Positions 11,152 through 20,521 are shown, numbered from the stretch's first letter. The stretch is 64,000 bases of DNA from Budvicia aquatica DSM 5075 = ATCC 35567 (GCF_000427805.1 NZ_KE386588.1:46266-110265); one strand, 5' to 3'. Translations and numbers: made by a program. The notes: generated by a model from the sequence alone, not told the origin.

Positions 11152-11928
11152 TTATTTAAGACCAAAAAAGAATAGAGTTCTTTTGAAATACTTTTTAAAT
11201 CTCAAAACTAGCGGAGTCGGCTCAATTTCGATCACCTTACGATAATTGATTTTATATATGCATTTATTTCTTTCAAGCCACACATTAAATAATCGTTCAG
11301 ATAAAAAACCAAAAATTCTTTTTTGATAATCATCATAATGCTCAATGTCAACTTTCGACCTCACTTCAAAAAGAATACTAAACAACCATTCAAAGTAGCC
11401 ATCAATAATATTTTTTTTAGAAACAAACATATTGCAAAAACTAGATATACTTTCATTCATGACAGAATCAAAATAAAAAATATACTCAGGATACATATCT
11501 TCTATTACGCTTCTTGTTATATCCAAGTCAGCCTTATTATGATATTTAGCATATTGCTCAGATAATGTCATACCAAAAAATCTATTTTTTTCAGGAACAA
11601 TAATGTCAACGCCATTTAATAATTCTGAAAAATCGAACATTGAGGCAATCTTTTTTCCTTTTAGATATTGATATTTCCCATTCGATTTAAAATATCGTCT
11701 ATAATGAACCATACCTACTATATCATCCCCCCTGGAAAGGTCATTTTTCCATATCCAATATAATGCTGTCAGTTCACAGAAAGATTTATTCAAAACAGAA
11801 ATTGAATCACCAGAATCATCACCTAGAATGCCTAACTCACCACCACCCAATGCCTTTCCCACATGAATTGGAATATACCCAGTAGGGAAATCATAACATT
11901 TATGAGTAGCTATATAGATATTAGTCAA
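11152..11928 (-). CDS. DUF4422-type glycosyltransferase
   Basis: 258 residues. The N-terminus IYIATHKCYDFPTGYIPIHVGKALG is followed by the ELTALYWIWKND and GMVHYRRYF motifs characteristic of the DUF4422 family of polysaccharide-locus glycosyltransferases. It is predicted cytoplasmic and membrane-associated through a basic C-terminus (RFKKYFKRTLFFFGLK). It overlaps the glf stop by 4 nt. That coupling to the UDP-galactopyranose mutase makes it a reasonable candidate for the galactofuranosyltransferase, but this is inference from position only. Confidence 0.82.
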   Translation of the reverse strand: MTNIYIATHKCYDFPTGYIPIHVGKALGGGELGILGDDSGDSISVLNKSFCELTALYWIWKNDLSRGDDIVGMVHYRRYFKSNGKYQYLKGKKIASMFDFSELLNGVDIIVPEKNRFFGMTLSEQYAKYHNKADLDITRSVIEDMYPEYIFYFDSVMNESISSFCNMFVSKKNIIDGYFEWLFSILFEVRSKVDIEHYDDYQKRIFGFLSERLFNVWLERNKCIYKINYRKVIEIEPTPLVLRFKKYFKRTLFFFGLK

Positions 11929-13025
11929 ATTTCCTCCACCTTTGAAACCAAATGAAATGCAGATGCTATAACCTGGTGCATATCATAATATTTATACTCA
12001 GCCAACCGACCACCAAACAAAACCTTTGGCTCTTTTTTTGAGAGGGCTTTATATTTTTTAAATAAAGCCATATTCTTATCATCATTAACAGGGTAGTAAG
12101 GCTCATCACCTAATGTCCACTCTGATGGATACTCTTTAGTTATAATTGTATGCGACGTATCAACCACATCAAAATGCTTATGCTCAATAATTCTTGTGTA
12201 AGAAACATTAGCCTCAGTATAATTTATAACAGCATTACCTTGATAATTTTCCTCCTCGATTCGCTCATGCATAAAACGCAAAGAACGATAATCTAATTTA
12301 CCATATTGGTATTCAAAAAATTCATCTATTGGACCAGTATAAATAATTTTTTTAGCCAACTCAGAAAATAACGCCTTATCTTTAAGAAAATCAACATCCA
12401 GTCTTACTTCAATATCCTCTAGTATTTTTTCTATAAGCTTCGTGTAACCACCAATAGGAATACCTTGAAACTTATCTGAAAAATAATTATTATCATAAGT
12501 CATGCGAACAGGCAGACGCTTAATTATAAATGAAGGCAAATCAGTTGCTTTTCGCCCCCATTGTTTTTCAGTATAACCTTTTATAAAAGCCTCATAAATA
12601 TCTCTTCCAACCAAAGAAATCGCTTGTTCCTCTAAATTCTCCGCTTCTTTACCATCCATTTCTTTCCTTTGTTGATTAATTTTACTTAGTGCTTCTTTAG
12701 GACTTTTTGTTCCCCATAACTGATAAAATGTATTCATATTAAAAGGCAAATTAAATAATTTCCCCTTATAATATGCAAGAGGGGAATTAGTAAATCGGTT
12801 AAACTCTACAAATGAATTTACATAATCCCATACGTCCTTATCATTTGTATGAAAAATATGCGCACCGTATTTATGTACCTGAATACCATCATAATCCTCA
12901 GTATAAACATTTCCTCCAATGTGCGACCTTCGTTCAATAACTAATACCTTTTTACCTTTTTTTGTTAGTTCACGGGCACACACTGAGCCAAATAACCCAG
13001 CACCAACAATTAAATAATCATACAT
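11925..13025 (-). CDS. glf: UDP-galactopyranose mutase Glf
   Basis: 366 residues, the usual Glf length. It interconverts UDP-galactopyranose and UDP-galactofuranose using reduced FAD. The N-terminal FAD-binding motif is GAGLFG (residues 8-13), with ERRSHIGGN following. The YGAHIFHTND, FNLPFNMNTFYQLWG and KGYTEKQWGR signatures are all present, and the C-terminal FGGRLAEYKYYDMHQ segment binds flavin. It shows that the polymer contains galactofuranose. It sits between wzx (4-nt gap) and the DUF4422 transferase (4-nt overlap). Confidence 0.97.
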   Translation of the reverse strand: MYDYLIVGAGLFGSVCARELTKKGKKVLVIERRSHIGGNVYTEDYDGIQVHKYGAHIFHTNDKDVWDYVNSFVEFNRFTNSPLAYYKGKLFNLPFNMNTFYQLWGTKSPKEALSKINQQRKEMDGKEAENLEEQAISLVGRDIYEAFIKGYTEKQWGRKATDLPSFIIKRLPVRMTYDNNYFSDKFQGIPIGGYTKLIEKILEDIEVRLDVDFLKDKALFSELAKKIIYTGPIDEFFEYQYGKLDYRSLRFMHERIEEENYQGNAVINYTEANVSYTRIIEHKHFDVVDTSHTIITKEYPSEWTLGDEPYYPVNDDKNMALFKKYKALSKKEPKVLFGGRLAEYKYYDMHQVIASAFHLVSKVEEI

Positions 13026-13029
13026 AAAA

Positions 13030-14283
13030 CTATTTACCTCTAATTAAATAAATGTTCTTTGACCGTAAAAATAAATACATAATTATAGTTACACATAACT
13101 CAGTCAATAACATTGACATTGCGGCGCCATCTTGCTGAAAATAGTAAACCAATGGAAATATTATGATTAAATTAGACAACCCACAAACAACTAATATCCA
13201 GCTAAATTGTTTCTTATAATTATGAGTCAACATAGTTTGAATACCAAAAACATTGCTAAGTGAAATAAAAAATGGAAGAAAAGCCATCCATCGCAATACG
13301 GAAACAGAAGCCTGATATTCGTCACCCACACCATACTTGACAATAAGTGAGGAAAACAAAATCAAAAAAACAGAAGCACATAAAGATATTACACCAAGGT
13401 ACATTAATGATTTCCTAATAAGCAATATTGCTTTAGAATAATTATTATCCATCAAGAAACTTATCCTTGGATAAATAGCCTGAGAAATAGGATTGAGAAG
13501 ACTTTGCACAGCACCTCTTATCATATTAGCTGCATTAAAATACCCTACAGAAACAGGGCCGGCAAGAAACCCTAAAATAACAGTAGTACTTGTTGTATAT
13601 AAACTTATTGCTGATGTCGAAACAAAAACATGCCAGCCATCACGTAGACTACATCTAATTCTCTCTAATGAAAATATAGGACCACCAACCCAATTATTAT
13701 TAAATATAAAATAAAACCCAATCAATCCTGCAATAAAATTAGTTCCGCCCTGTATCAAAGCAGCAATCCATAAATCATCAATACCTTGTACAAAAACAAA
13801 TGTTAATGGCACAAGCATAAAGCGAGCACTAATACTGCAGAGTGTAATCCACTTCATTTTTTCTACCCCCTGAAAAAACCATATAGGGTATATAACATTA
13901 CCTAATACCATGGGGGAAAATGCCAGAAGCACCATCCAAAGCTGCTGATATTTTGTTACAAAGAAACAAACCACTAGCAATAAGATAAAAGCTAACACTG
14001 CTAACAATAATTTACTAAATATTACTGACCAAAATATATTTGTTAACTCCCCTCTGTCTTCACGATATTTAGCCACCTGTTGAGTTGCAGTCCAATTGAA
14101 CCCATAATCGGTAAGTAAAACAAGATATTGCATTGAAGCTTGGCAAAAACCAAGAATACCAAAATACTCAGGACCCAAAATACGAACCAAGTATGGAAAT
14201 GTCAACAATGGTAATATAAAGGAACTACCTTGAACTAAAGCCAAGTAAAATATATTTCTATTTAACGATGTATTAATACTCAC
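13030..14283 (-). CDS. wzx: O-unit flippase Wzx
   Basis: 417 residues with about twelve hydrophobic segments. The N-terminus (NIFYLALVQGSSFILPLLTFPYLVRILGPEYFGILGF) is typical of the MATE/MOP-superfamily polysaccharide translocases. It flips the undecaprenyl-PP-linked repeat unit across the inner membrane. The start codon is GTG, preceded by GGATGA at good spacing. It is the first gene after wzz, from which it is separated by 226 nt containing only a small inverted repeat (14475-14481/14494-14500), and it leads the tightly packed part of the operon. Confidence 0.93.
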   Translation of the reverse strand: MSINTSLNRNIFYLALVQGSSFILPLLTFPYLVRILGPEYFGILGFCQASMQYLVLLTDYGFNWTATQQVAKYREDRGELTNIFWSVIFSKLLLAVLAFILLLVVCFFVTKYQQLWMVLLAFSPMVLGNVIYPIWFFQGVEKMKWITLCSISARFMLVPLTFVFVQGIDDLWIAALIQGGTNFIAGLIGFYFIFNNNWVGGPIFSLERIRCSLRDGWHVFVSTSAISLYTTSTTVILGFLAGPVSVGYFNAANMIRGAVQSLLNPISQAIYPRISFLMDNNYSKAILLIRKSLMYLGVISLCASVFLILFSSLIVKYGVGDEYQASVSVLRWMAFLPFFISLSNVFGIQTMLTHNYKKQFSWILVVCGLSNLIIIFPLVYYFQQDGAAMSMLLTELCVTIIMYLFLRSKNIYLIRGK

Positions 14284-14509
14284 GCGTCATCCATACTGTT
14301 AATTATAATTACCTAGCATAATGTTAATTATAGTTTTTAGCATATAGTTAAATCCCCAACCACACAAATAACAAAAAACTAGCCTTGAGAATTATTCTCC
14401 TTGATAACACTTTATAAAAAAGGCCAAATTAATATTACTTAATTTATAAAAATTCAGTTCATCTGATATACACTTGAAATCCTATATGGAAAATTTCAAA
14501 TACACTAAA

Positions 14510-15622
14510 TCATACGTTAGTTTTTATGCGATAACTGACTAAAACATTATTAATCAGAATGAAGCAGGTTCCGATAATCAATCCCACTAAGCACCCCAAC
14601 ACTAAAATCAGCCCATTTCTAGGTTTATCTCTATCTATTGGCTCCATCGGGCTCTTTAAATAACTAAACCCTTTAGCATCAGCTCTATCAACCTTGAAAT
14701 TATTCAAGTTAATCCACTGCCGCTGCAAATCATAGTAATCATCACTCATAACCAAAGGCTGCTTCTCAATACCTTGAGACATAGCACTAAGCGCATCTTT
14801 ACCAAGTAAAAATAGGCTATTATTATCTAACTTAGTTAAACTGGTAATCTCAGGTTTCTGAATATTTGTTTTTTCAGCTACCGTAAGAGCCATCTTTATG
14901 TTTTGAATTTCTTCCAACCGCTGCTCTTCAGCTATATTTTTAATAGCATCCATTTGATTTTTTAATGTTTGCTTTTTATTTTCGATTTGAGTCGTTAATT
15001 GAGCATACTGAGTTTTGCTAATATTACTATTAACCACACTAACGTATTTTTCTAACAGATTTTTAGCTTCAATCGCAGTAGCTGCGGGGAAACTTAAAGA
15101 ATAGATCGAGCTATCTTTCTCTTTAGTTAGCTTTACATTATCAATAATATCATTAAGCAATCTAGCCCTGCTTTGCTCATCTTTTCCTTCAGCTAACTTT
15201 TTAAAGTAATCACTGCCACTAACAAACTTACTTAACTCATTATAAGAACCGGCCAGCGAGATAAATTGCTTAAACAATTTATCGGCAACCTCTTCTGATG
15301 ATGTTGGTTTCTCAACGTTACCCTCCAACAACCGGTAACCCTGATAATAGTTATCCATCGTTTCAAAACTCGGCGCATCAACCACCGCCGTGGCAGTCCA
15401 CTGCTCTTTGGCGGTAAACGCATATACCGCGGCGAGAAGCGTGGTGATCAACATACAACCAATAATCCAGTGCTTTTTCTTCCATAGCTGTGCGATAAGG
15501 TCAAATAAATCAATCTCATCGTTTTTAGGGGCTTGAAACATGGGGTAAGGATAGTAACCAGCGATAGGTGGTTGTTGTGACTGTGGTGGTTGCTGCGGTT
15601 GATTTTTGTCGCTCATTGCCAT
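14510..15622 (-). CDS. wzz: Chain-length determinant Wzz
   Basis: 370 residues. After a P/Q-rich cytoplasmic N-terminus comes DEIDLFDLIAQLWKKKHWIIG, leading into a first membrane segment (about residues 53-72). A long periplasmic coiled-coil-rich domain follows (about 75-335), and the second segment (about 338-360) is preceded by a proline-rich PMEPIDRDKPRNG motif. This is the polysaccharide co-polymerase class that sets modal O-antigen chain length with Wzy. Two in-frame ATGs lie two codons apart; the second (15616) has the better-spaced GGA, but the N-terminus is otherwise certain. It is the first gene of the locus, about 60 nt downstream of the ops element. Confidence 0.92.
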   Translation of the reverse strand: MAMSDKNQPQQPPQSQQPPIAGYYPYPMFQAPKNDEIDLFDLIAQLWKKKHWIIGCMLITTLLAAVYAFTAKEQWTATAVVDAPSFETMDNYYQGYRLLEGNVEKPTSSEEVADKLFKQFISLAGSYNELSKFVSGSDYFKKLAEGKDEQSRARLLNDIIDNVKLTKEKDSSIYSLSFPAATAIEAKNLLEKYVSVVNSNISKTQYAQLTTQIENKKQTLKNQMDAIKNIAEEQRLEEIQNIKMALTVAEKTNIQKPEITSLTKLDNNSLFLLGKDALSAMSQGIEKQPLVMSDDYYDLQRQWINLNNFKVDRADAKGFSYLKSPMEPIDRDKPRNGLILVLGCLVGLIIGTCFILINNVLVSYRIKTNV

Positions 15623-15682
15623 TCCAATTGGTTGAAATATAATGTATTTACTTGAAGAATAAATTCTTTATTTGCTTTTCAG

Positions 15683-15722
15683 GCATGCTACCGCCCTTAG
15701 GTTACGGCTCCTAAAGGCACTG
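15683..15722 (-). promoter_or_regulatory. JUMPStart element with ops site (RfaH recruitment)
   Basis: On the minus strand a 40-bp block begins with CAGTGC, passes through GGAGC and AACC, and ends with GGGCGGTAGCATGC. It matches the JUMPStart consensus in order, spacing and length. The ops core GGCGGTAGCAT lies at 15685-15695. This element recruits the antiterminator RfaH to the paused polymerase in long polysaccharide operons. It lies between the wzz start and the divergent cysK promoter and faces wzz, so the whole leftward locus is predicted to need RfaH. Confidence 0.9.
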
Positions 15723-16118
15723 TATAGAATGATATAGCAAAGCCACTGGCATAAATAAGGCTAGTTATTATTCGTCCTTAAACCAGTTTTATGTGACTTT
15801 CTTGTTGCGGCTGATTATACCCACTTAACACTCAATCGCAAGTAAAGTGCCACACAAGTAGTGTGATGAAAAAACCATAACCATTTGATTTTTAATCAAA
15901 CACAAATTAAACACAGTGCTATATATCCATAAATGAACAATATTCTTACAATATGGTTTGTTTACTTATCACACAGCAATTATTCTTATATTTACTGTTT
16001 CTTCCGTAGATTCCTCCATAAGCGTTGGTACATAGGCACCTTCTGAGTACAACGCCATGATTTTGTACGGTGATAAAAACTTATTCCTTAATTACATATC
16101 GATATATCTATTCCTTCC
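15723..16118. other. Intergenic region between the polysaccharide locus and cysK
   Basis: No gene is seen here. It should hold the leftward polysaccharide promoter and upstream CysB sites for cysK. Visible dyads are CACAC/GTGTG at 15851-15865 and TTTGATT/AATCAAA at 15884-15900; no regulator can be assigned to them with confidence. Confidence 0.4.
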
Positions 16119-16146
16119 TTCACAGTTCAGATTTAGACGTTATGCT
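16119..16146 (+). promoter_or_regulatory. Candidate cysK promoter
   Basis: TTCACA (16119-16124), a 16-bp spacer and TATGCT (16141-16146), about 45 nt before the cysK ATG. This is a reasonable sigma-70 match. CysB activation is known for cysK in enterobacteria, but the CysB site was not individually resolved here. Confidence 0.45.
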
Positions 16147-16189
16147 GTATAGGTTCCCTAAATAATTCATAAGATTAAAAGGATAGACC

Positions 16190-17158
16190 ATGACTAAGAT
16201 TTATGAAGACAACTCACAGACTATTGGCCACACCCCATTAGTACGTCTGAACCGTATCGGAAATGGCAAAATTCTGGCCAAAATTGAGTCGCGTAATCCT
16301 AGCTTCAGCGTTAAGTGCCGTATTGGTGCCAATATGATTTGGGATGCTGAGAAGCGTGGTTTATTGAAACAGGGCGTTGAGCTGGTTGAACCGACCAGTG
16401 GTAACACCGGTATTGCTTTAGCTTATGTAGCCGCTGCGCGTGGTTATAAACTAACCCTGACCATGCCTGAATCTATGAGTCTGGAACGCCGTAAATTACT
16501 TAAAGCCCTTGGTGCTAATTTGGTTTTAACCGAAGCCGCTAAAGGGATGAAAGGGGCGATAGCTAAAGCAGAAGAAATCGTTGCTTCAGATCCTGCTCAT
16601 TATTTATTACTCCAGCAATTTAATAATCCGGCAAACCCTGAAATTCATGAAAAAACGACCGGCCCGGAAATCTGGCAAGATACTGACGGTGCTGTCGACG
16701 TGTTTATTGCTGGCGTAGGTACTGGCGGAACGCTGACCGGAGTTAGCCGCTACATTAAAAATACCAAAGGTAAAAAGATTATCAGCGTTGCCGTCGAGCC
16801 AACGGATTCACCGGTTATCAGTCAGGCTTTAGCCGGTGAAGAATTAAAACCGGGCCCGCATAAGATTCAGGGCATTGGTGCTGGTTTTATCCCGGGTAAC
16901 TTAGATTTAAGCCTGATTGACCGCGTCGAGAAGATTAGCAATGAAGAATCTATTTCAACCGCGCGTCGTTTAATGGAAGAAGAAGGTATTTTGGCCGGTA
17001 TCTCATCCGGTGCAGCCGTTGCAGCAGCTCTTCGACTAATTGAGCTGCCTGAGTTTGCAGACAAGAATATTGTTGTCATATTGCCATCATCAGGGGAACG
17101 CTATTTAAGTACCCCGCTGTTTGCCGATATATTTACGGAAAAAGAGCTGCAACAATAG
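16190..17158 (+). CDS. cysK: Cysteine synthase A (O-acetylserine sulfhydrylase) CysK
   Basis: 322 residues, close to 323 in E. coli. It is a PLP enzyme converting O-acetyl-L-serine and sulfide to L-cysteine. The PLP lysine is K42. The substrate loop [11 protein letters not shown] (69-79), the phosphate-binding GTGGT and the SSGAA segment are intact. AAGG precedes the ATG. It is followed by an intrinsic terminator and then the pts operon, as in E. coli. The motif around the lysine reads SFSVKCRIG, as in CysK and unlike the GSVKDR of CysM. Confidence 0.98.
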   Translation: MTKIYEDNSQTIGHTPLVRLNRIGNGKILAKIESRNPSFSVKCRIGANMIWDAEKRGLLKQGVELVEPTSGNTGIALAYVAAARGYKLTLTMPESMSLERRKLLKALGANLVLTEAAKGMKGAIAKAEEIVASDPAHYLLLQQFNNPANPEIHEKTTGPEIWQDTDGAVDVFIAGVGTGGTLTGVSRYIKNTKGKKIISVAVEPTDSPVISQALAGEELKPGPHKIQGIGAGFIPGNLDLSLIDRVEKISNEESISTARRLMEEEGILAGISSGAAVAAALRLIELPEFADKNIVVILPSSGERYLSTPLFADIFTEKELQQ

Positions 17159-17177
17159 TAACAATTGCCCACCCACT

Positions 17178-17205
17178 AAAAGGCCCTTTTCTGGGCCTTT
17201 TTCAT
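17178..17205 (+). terminator. Intrinsic terminator of cysK
   Basis: Stem AAAGGCCC/GGGCCTTT (17179-17186, 17193-17200) with a 6-nt loop followed by a T-run. Confidence 0.9.
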
Positions 17206-17630
17206 TTCAATTTTATATAGCTGCTAATATTAAAATGGCTGCACAGGATTGCCGCTTCTTGAGATTCGCAAACGGTGCTACATGGGTATTTTTTGTGCGT
17301 CAGCTCTCGCTTTTTGCTAAAAAAATTTGATTTATTGACTGACTACTAGTATCAAGCTACTACTTTTTTTCGATGCTCGAATTAAATCACTACTCAGCCT
17401 TTTTAGGTTCTTGCTAAAAAGGAGTAGATATAATAGCGTAGGTAAAAGAAGTTCTGTTTTTAACAGGTAGCAAGCCAGCATACGTGCGGTTTATTACCCG
17501 TTTTGACTACCCAGCGCATCCCACATTAGCATGGCTTTTTTACCCAATAACAAAAGCGATGTTAGTTAAATTTAGGCTAAACTTAAGTGTTAACGCCAAG
17601 AACATTAATCCAACTAAGTTGAGGATCACT
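17206..17630 (+). promoter_or_regulatory. ptsH upstream region
   Basis: 425 nt without a convincing gene. In E. coli the matching interval carries CRP-activated ptsH promoters. A weak CRP-like half-site (TTTTTGTGCGTCAGC, near 17290-17305) and an AT-rich stretch close to ptsH are visible, but no promoter can be placed with confidence. Confidence 0.35.
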
Positions 17631-17888
17631 ATGTTTCAGCAAGATATAACCGTAACTGCACCAAACGGCCTTCATACCCGCCCTGCTGCACAATTTGTAA
17701 AAGAAGCTAAAGCATTCGTTTCTGACATTACTGTGACTTCTAATGGTAAGAGCTCTAGCGCTAAAAGCCTGTTTAAATTACAAACTCTTGGCCTGACTCA
17801 AGGCACCGTAGTGACTATTTCAGCGGAAGGTGAAGATGAGCAACAGGCCGTTGAACATCTGGTCAAATTAATGGCGGAACTTGAATAA
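17631..17888 (+). CDS. ptsH: Phosphocarrier protein HPr (PtsH)
   Basis: 85 residues, exactly the HPr length. It accepts phosphate from enzyme I on H15 ([10 protein letters not shown]) and passes it to sugar-specific IIA domains. The regulatory-site serine S46 ([14 protein letters not shown]) is also present. The frame is open to 17484, but the ATG at 17631 with GAGGA upstream gives the canonical MFQQDITV start. It is first of ptsH-ptsI-crr, with a 52-nt gap to ptsI. Confidence 0.98.
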   Translation: MFQQDITVTAPNGLHTRPAAQFVKEAKAFVSDITVTSNGKSSSAKSLFKLQTLGLTQGTVVTISAEGEDEQQAVEHLVKLMAELE

Positions 17889-17940
17889 GCCCTTTACGAC
17901 ATTTCAACACCCGTTTTAGTTTTAAATTAAAGGTAGGCTT

Positions 17941-19668
17941 ATGATTTCAGGCATTTTAGTATCTCCAGGCATCGCATTTGGTAAGGCTTTGATATTAAAA
18001 GACGAACCCATCGTCATTAATAACAAAAAGATTTCCAGCGATAATACCGAGCAGGAAATTGCCCGCTTCAAGACCGGCCGCGATAAGGCCAGTGAACAAC
18101 TCAACGCCATTATGGCTAAAGCGAGTGAGACGTTCGGCGAAGAAAAAGCTGCGATCTTTGAAGGCCATATCATGCTGTTAGAGGATGAAGACCTCGAGCA
18201 GGAAATCATAAGTCGAATTAAAACTAAGCAAGAGACGGCTGATGCCGCTGTTCATGCAGTGTTCGAAGCCCAAGCCATCGAGCTTGAAAGCCTTGAAGAT
18301 GAATATTTAAAAGAGCGTGCTGCCGATATCCGTGATATCGGTAGACGTTTACTACAAAATATTCTCGGCATGTCTATTGTCGATCTCGGTGCAATTAAAG
18401 ATGAAGTTATTCTGGTTGCTACCGACCTGACGCCGTCAGAAACCGCACAGTTGAATCTGGATAAAGTTCTTGGCTTTATTACCGATTTAGGCGGCCGCAC
18501 TTCCCATACATCCATTATGGCCCGATCGCTGGAGATTCCGGCAATCGTTGGTACCAACGATGTCACTAAGCAAGTAAAAAATGGTGACTTCCTGATTCTG
18601 GATTGTGTGAATAATAAAGTTCACGTTAATCCATCTGTTGAAGTGATTGAGCAATCTAAAGTAGCTCAAAGCCAATACATCAGTGATAAAAATGAATTAG
18701 CCAAGCTAAAAGATCTGCCTGCAATTACCCTTGATGGTCATCAGGTAGAAGTTTGTGCCAATATCGGAACAGTTCGTGATGTACCCGGAGCAGAACGTAA
18801 CGGTGCGGAAGGCGTTGGTTTATACCGTACAGAATTCCTGTTTATGGACCGTGAGTCATTCCCTACTGAAGAAGAGCAATTCCAGGCATATAAAGCGGTT
18901 GTTGAAGCCATGGGAGAGCAAGCGGTTATATTACGGACCATGGATATCGGTGGTGATAAAGACCTGCCGTATATGAACCTTCCTAAAGAAGAAAACCCAT
19001 TCCTTGGCTGGCGTGCAATTCGTATTTGTCTTGACCGTAAAGAAATTCTTCACGCTCAACTGCGGGCCATTTTGCGCGCATCCGCCTTCGGTAAGCTAAG
19101 AATCATGTTCCCAATGATCATTTCAGTAGAAGAAGTTAGATTACTGAAAACTGAGTTGGAAATGTTGAAAACGCAGCTAAGAGAAGAGAATATCACTTTT
19201 GATGAAGCCATCGAAGTGGGAGTAATGGTAGAAACACCTGCTGCGGCCACCATTGCACACCATCTGGCGAAGGAAGTTGATTTCTTTAGTATTGGGACAA
19301 ATGACTTAACCCAGTATACTCTAGCAGTAGATCGTGGCAATGAGTTGATTTCTCATCTCTATAATCCATTATCTCCGTCCGTTTTAACCCTGATAAAACA
19401 GGTTATTGATGCTTCTCATAAAGAAGGCAAATGGACTGGGATGTGTGGTGAATTAGCCGGTGATGAACGTGCAACTTTATTGCTGCTCGGTATGGGCCTG
19501 GATGAATTTAGCATGAGCGCAATTGCTATTCCTCGCATCAAGAAAATCATTCGCAACGCGAATTTCTCTGATGTAAAAGCGCTGGCGGAGAGTGCATTAG
19601 CACAGCCAACGGCACAAGAGGTATTAGACATTGTTAATAAATTCATCGAAGAAAAAACGCTCTGCTAG
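17941..19668 (+). CDS. ptsI: PTS enzyme I (PtsI)
   Basis: 575 residues as in E. coli. It autophosphorylates from phosphoenolpyruvate on H189 ([18 protein letters not shown]) and donates to HPr. The N-terminal HPr-binding helical domain, the swivelling phosphohistidine domain and the C-terminal PEP-binding TIM barrel ([29 protein letters not shown] with the catalytic cysteine near 502) are all intact. It is in the ptsHI-crr operon; crr follows after 111 nt. Confidence 0.99.
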   Translation: MISGILVSPGIAFGKALILKDEPIVINNKKISSDNTEQEIARFKTGRDKASEQLNAIMAKASETFGEEKAAIFEGHIMLLEDEDLEQEIISRIKTKQETADAAVHAVFEAQAIELESLEDEYLKERAADIRDIGRRLLQNILGMSIVDLGAIKDEVILVATDLTPSETAQLNLDKVLGFITDLGGRTSHTSIMARSLEIPAIVGTNDVTKQVKNGDFLILDCVNNKVHVNPSVEVIEQSKVAQSQYISDKNELAKLKDLPAITLDGHQVEVCANIGTVRDVPGAERNGAEGVGLYRTEFLFMDRESFPTEEEQFQAYKAVVEAMGEQAVILRTMDIGGDKDLPYMNLPKEENPFLGWRAIRICLDRKEILHAQLRAILRASAFGKLRIMFPMIISVEEVRLLKTELEMLKTQLREENITFDEAIEVGVMVETPAAATIAHHLAKEVDFFSIGTNDLTQYTLAVDRGNELISHLYNPLSPSVLTLIKQVIDASHKEGKWTGMCGELAGDERATLLLLGMGLDEFSMSAIAIPRIKKIIRNANFSDVKALAESALAQPTAQEVLDIVNKFIEEKTLC

Positions 19669-19779
19669 TTATCCCTACGTCATTGGAGTTGCAGTCAATA
19701 CAATCGCAACTCCAACGATTATGGGTAGATAAAATAATAACGGCACACCGCTTAAAACATTACTGCTGAGGAGAAAGTC

Positions 19780-20289
19780 ATGGGTCTGTTCGATAAGCTG
19801 AAACAACTCGTTTCTGATGATAAAAAAGACGCAGGCAGCATTGAGATTGTTGCTCCGCTGTCCGGTGAAATTGTCAACATCGAAGACGTACCTGATGTTG
19901 TGTTTGCTGAAAAAATCGTTGGCGATGGTATTGCGATTAAACCTACTGGTAACAAAATGGTTGCCCCTGTAGATGGAACTATCGGTAAGATTTTTGAAAC
20001 CAATCACGCATTCTCTATTGAGTCTGATAGCGGTATTGAATTATTTGTTCACTTCGGTATTGATACCGTTGAACTCAAAGGCGAAGGCTTCAAGCGTATT
20101 GCAGAAGAAGGCCAACACGTTAAGAAAGGTGATTTAGTGATTGAATTTGATCTGGCCCTGCTGGAAGAAAAAGCTAAATCAACGCTAACGCCCGTAGTGA
20201 TCTCCAATATGGATGAAATCAAAGAACTGATTAAGCTTAGCGGCACGGTTGTTGTCGGTGAAACACCGGTTATTCGTATCAAGAAATAG
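19780..20289 (+). CDS. crr: PTS glucose-specific enzyme IIA (Crr)
   Basis: 169 residues, nearly identical along its length to E. coli IIA-Glc. The phosphorylatable histidine is H91 counting Met (His90 of the mature numbering) in FVHFGIDT; the partner H76 lies in NHAFSIES. It is the central signal of carbon status: it phosphorylates IIBC-Glc, excludes other sugars when unphosphorylated and stimulates adenylate cyclase when phosphorylated. It is the last gene of the pts operon, followed by a terminator hairpin at 20523-20549. Confidence 0.99.
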   Translation: MGLFDKLKQLVSDDKKDAGSIEIVAPLSGEIVNIEDVPDVVFAEKIVGDGIAIKPTGNKMVAPVDGTIGKIFETNHAFSIESDSGIELFVHFGIDTVELKGEGFKRIAEEGQHVKKGDLVIEFDLALLEEKAKSTLTPVVISNMDEIKELIKLSGTVVVGETPVIRIKK

Positions 20290-20311
20290 TTATTGTTTGC
20301 TTAAAAGCAGC

Positions 20312-20510
20312 TATAGCCAAAATAGTTCGAGTTGCATCGAGACGGCAAGAGAGAGTTCCGATGAGTTTACTCAGGTAAGTGATTATTAGGCCCATTAATG
20401 GGCCTAACCCCTTCGGGGCCGCTGCCAGCAGCGTTCAAATCTACTTACAGCAGATTTGTCGGGTGAACGAACGTAGCCAATAAAGATGCGGCTTGAAGTA
20501 TGACAGTATA
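20312..20510. repeat. ERIC-like palindromic repeat, family A copy 1, with nested insertion
   Basis: Begins TATAGCC-AAAATAGTTCGAGTTGCA and ends GCGGCTTGAAGTATGACAGTATA, matching copy 2 at 26487-26613 through most of its length. Between GTAAGTGATT (ending 20384) and CGGGTGAACGA (from 20460), 75 bp that are absent from copy 2 are inserted. It lies between crr and the crr terminator. Confidence 0.8.
20385..20459. repeat. Family B hairpin repeat inserted inside family A copy 1
   Basis: 75-bp insert made of hairpins: a perfect 18-bp palindrome AGGCCCATTAATGGGCCT (20388-20405), CCCC-TTC-GGGG (20408-20418), GCTG/CAGC (20421-20432) and AAATCT/AGATTT (20438-20458). Its reverse complement aligns with 24086-24135 downstream of acrD, which marks it as a dispersed element and not random sequence. 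Confidence 0.65.
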
Positions 20511-20521
20511 AATAGTTATTC

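Noticed and set aside
4929-15622. Reading the polysaccharide locus as a prophage or integrative element
   Set aside because: There is no integrase, transposase, att-like direct repeat or tRNA at either edge.
17121-17330. Small rightward frame after cysK
   Set aside because: It overlaps the cysK end and spans its terminator hairpin; not a credible gene.
17484-17630. Upstream extension of the ptsH reading frame
   Set aside because: HPr is 85 residues throughout the group and has a good ribosome site at the internal ATG, so the extension is leader sequence.
19675-20007. Leftward frame of 110 codons opposite crr
   Set aside because: Antisense to a near-invariant gene and without ribosome site or family features.
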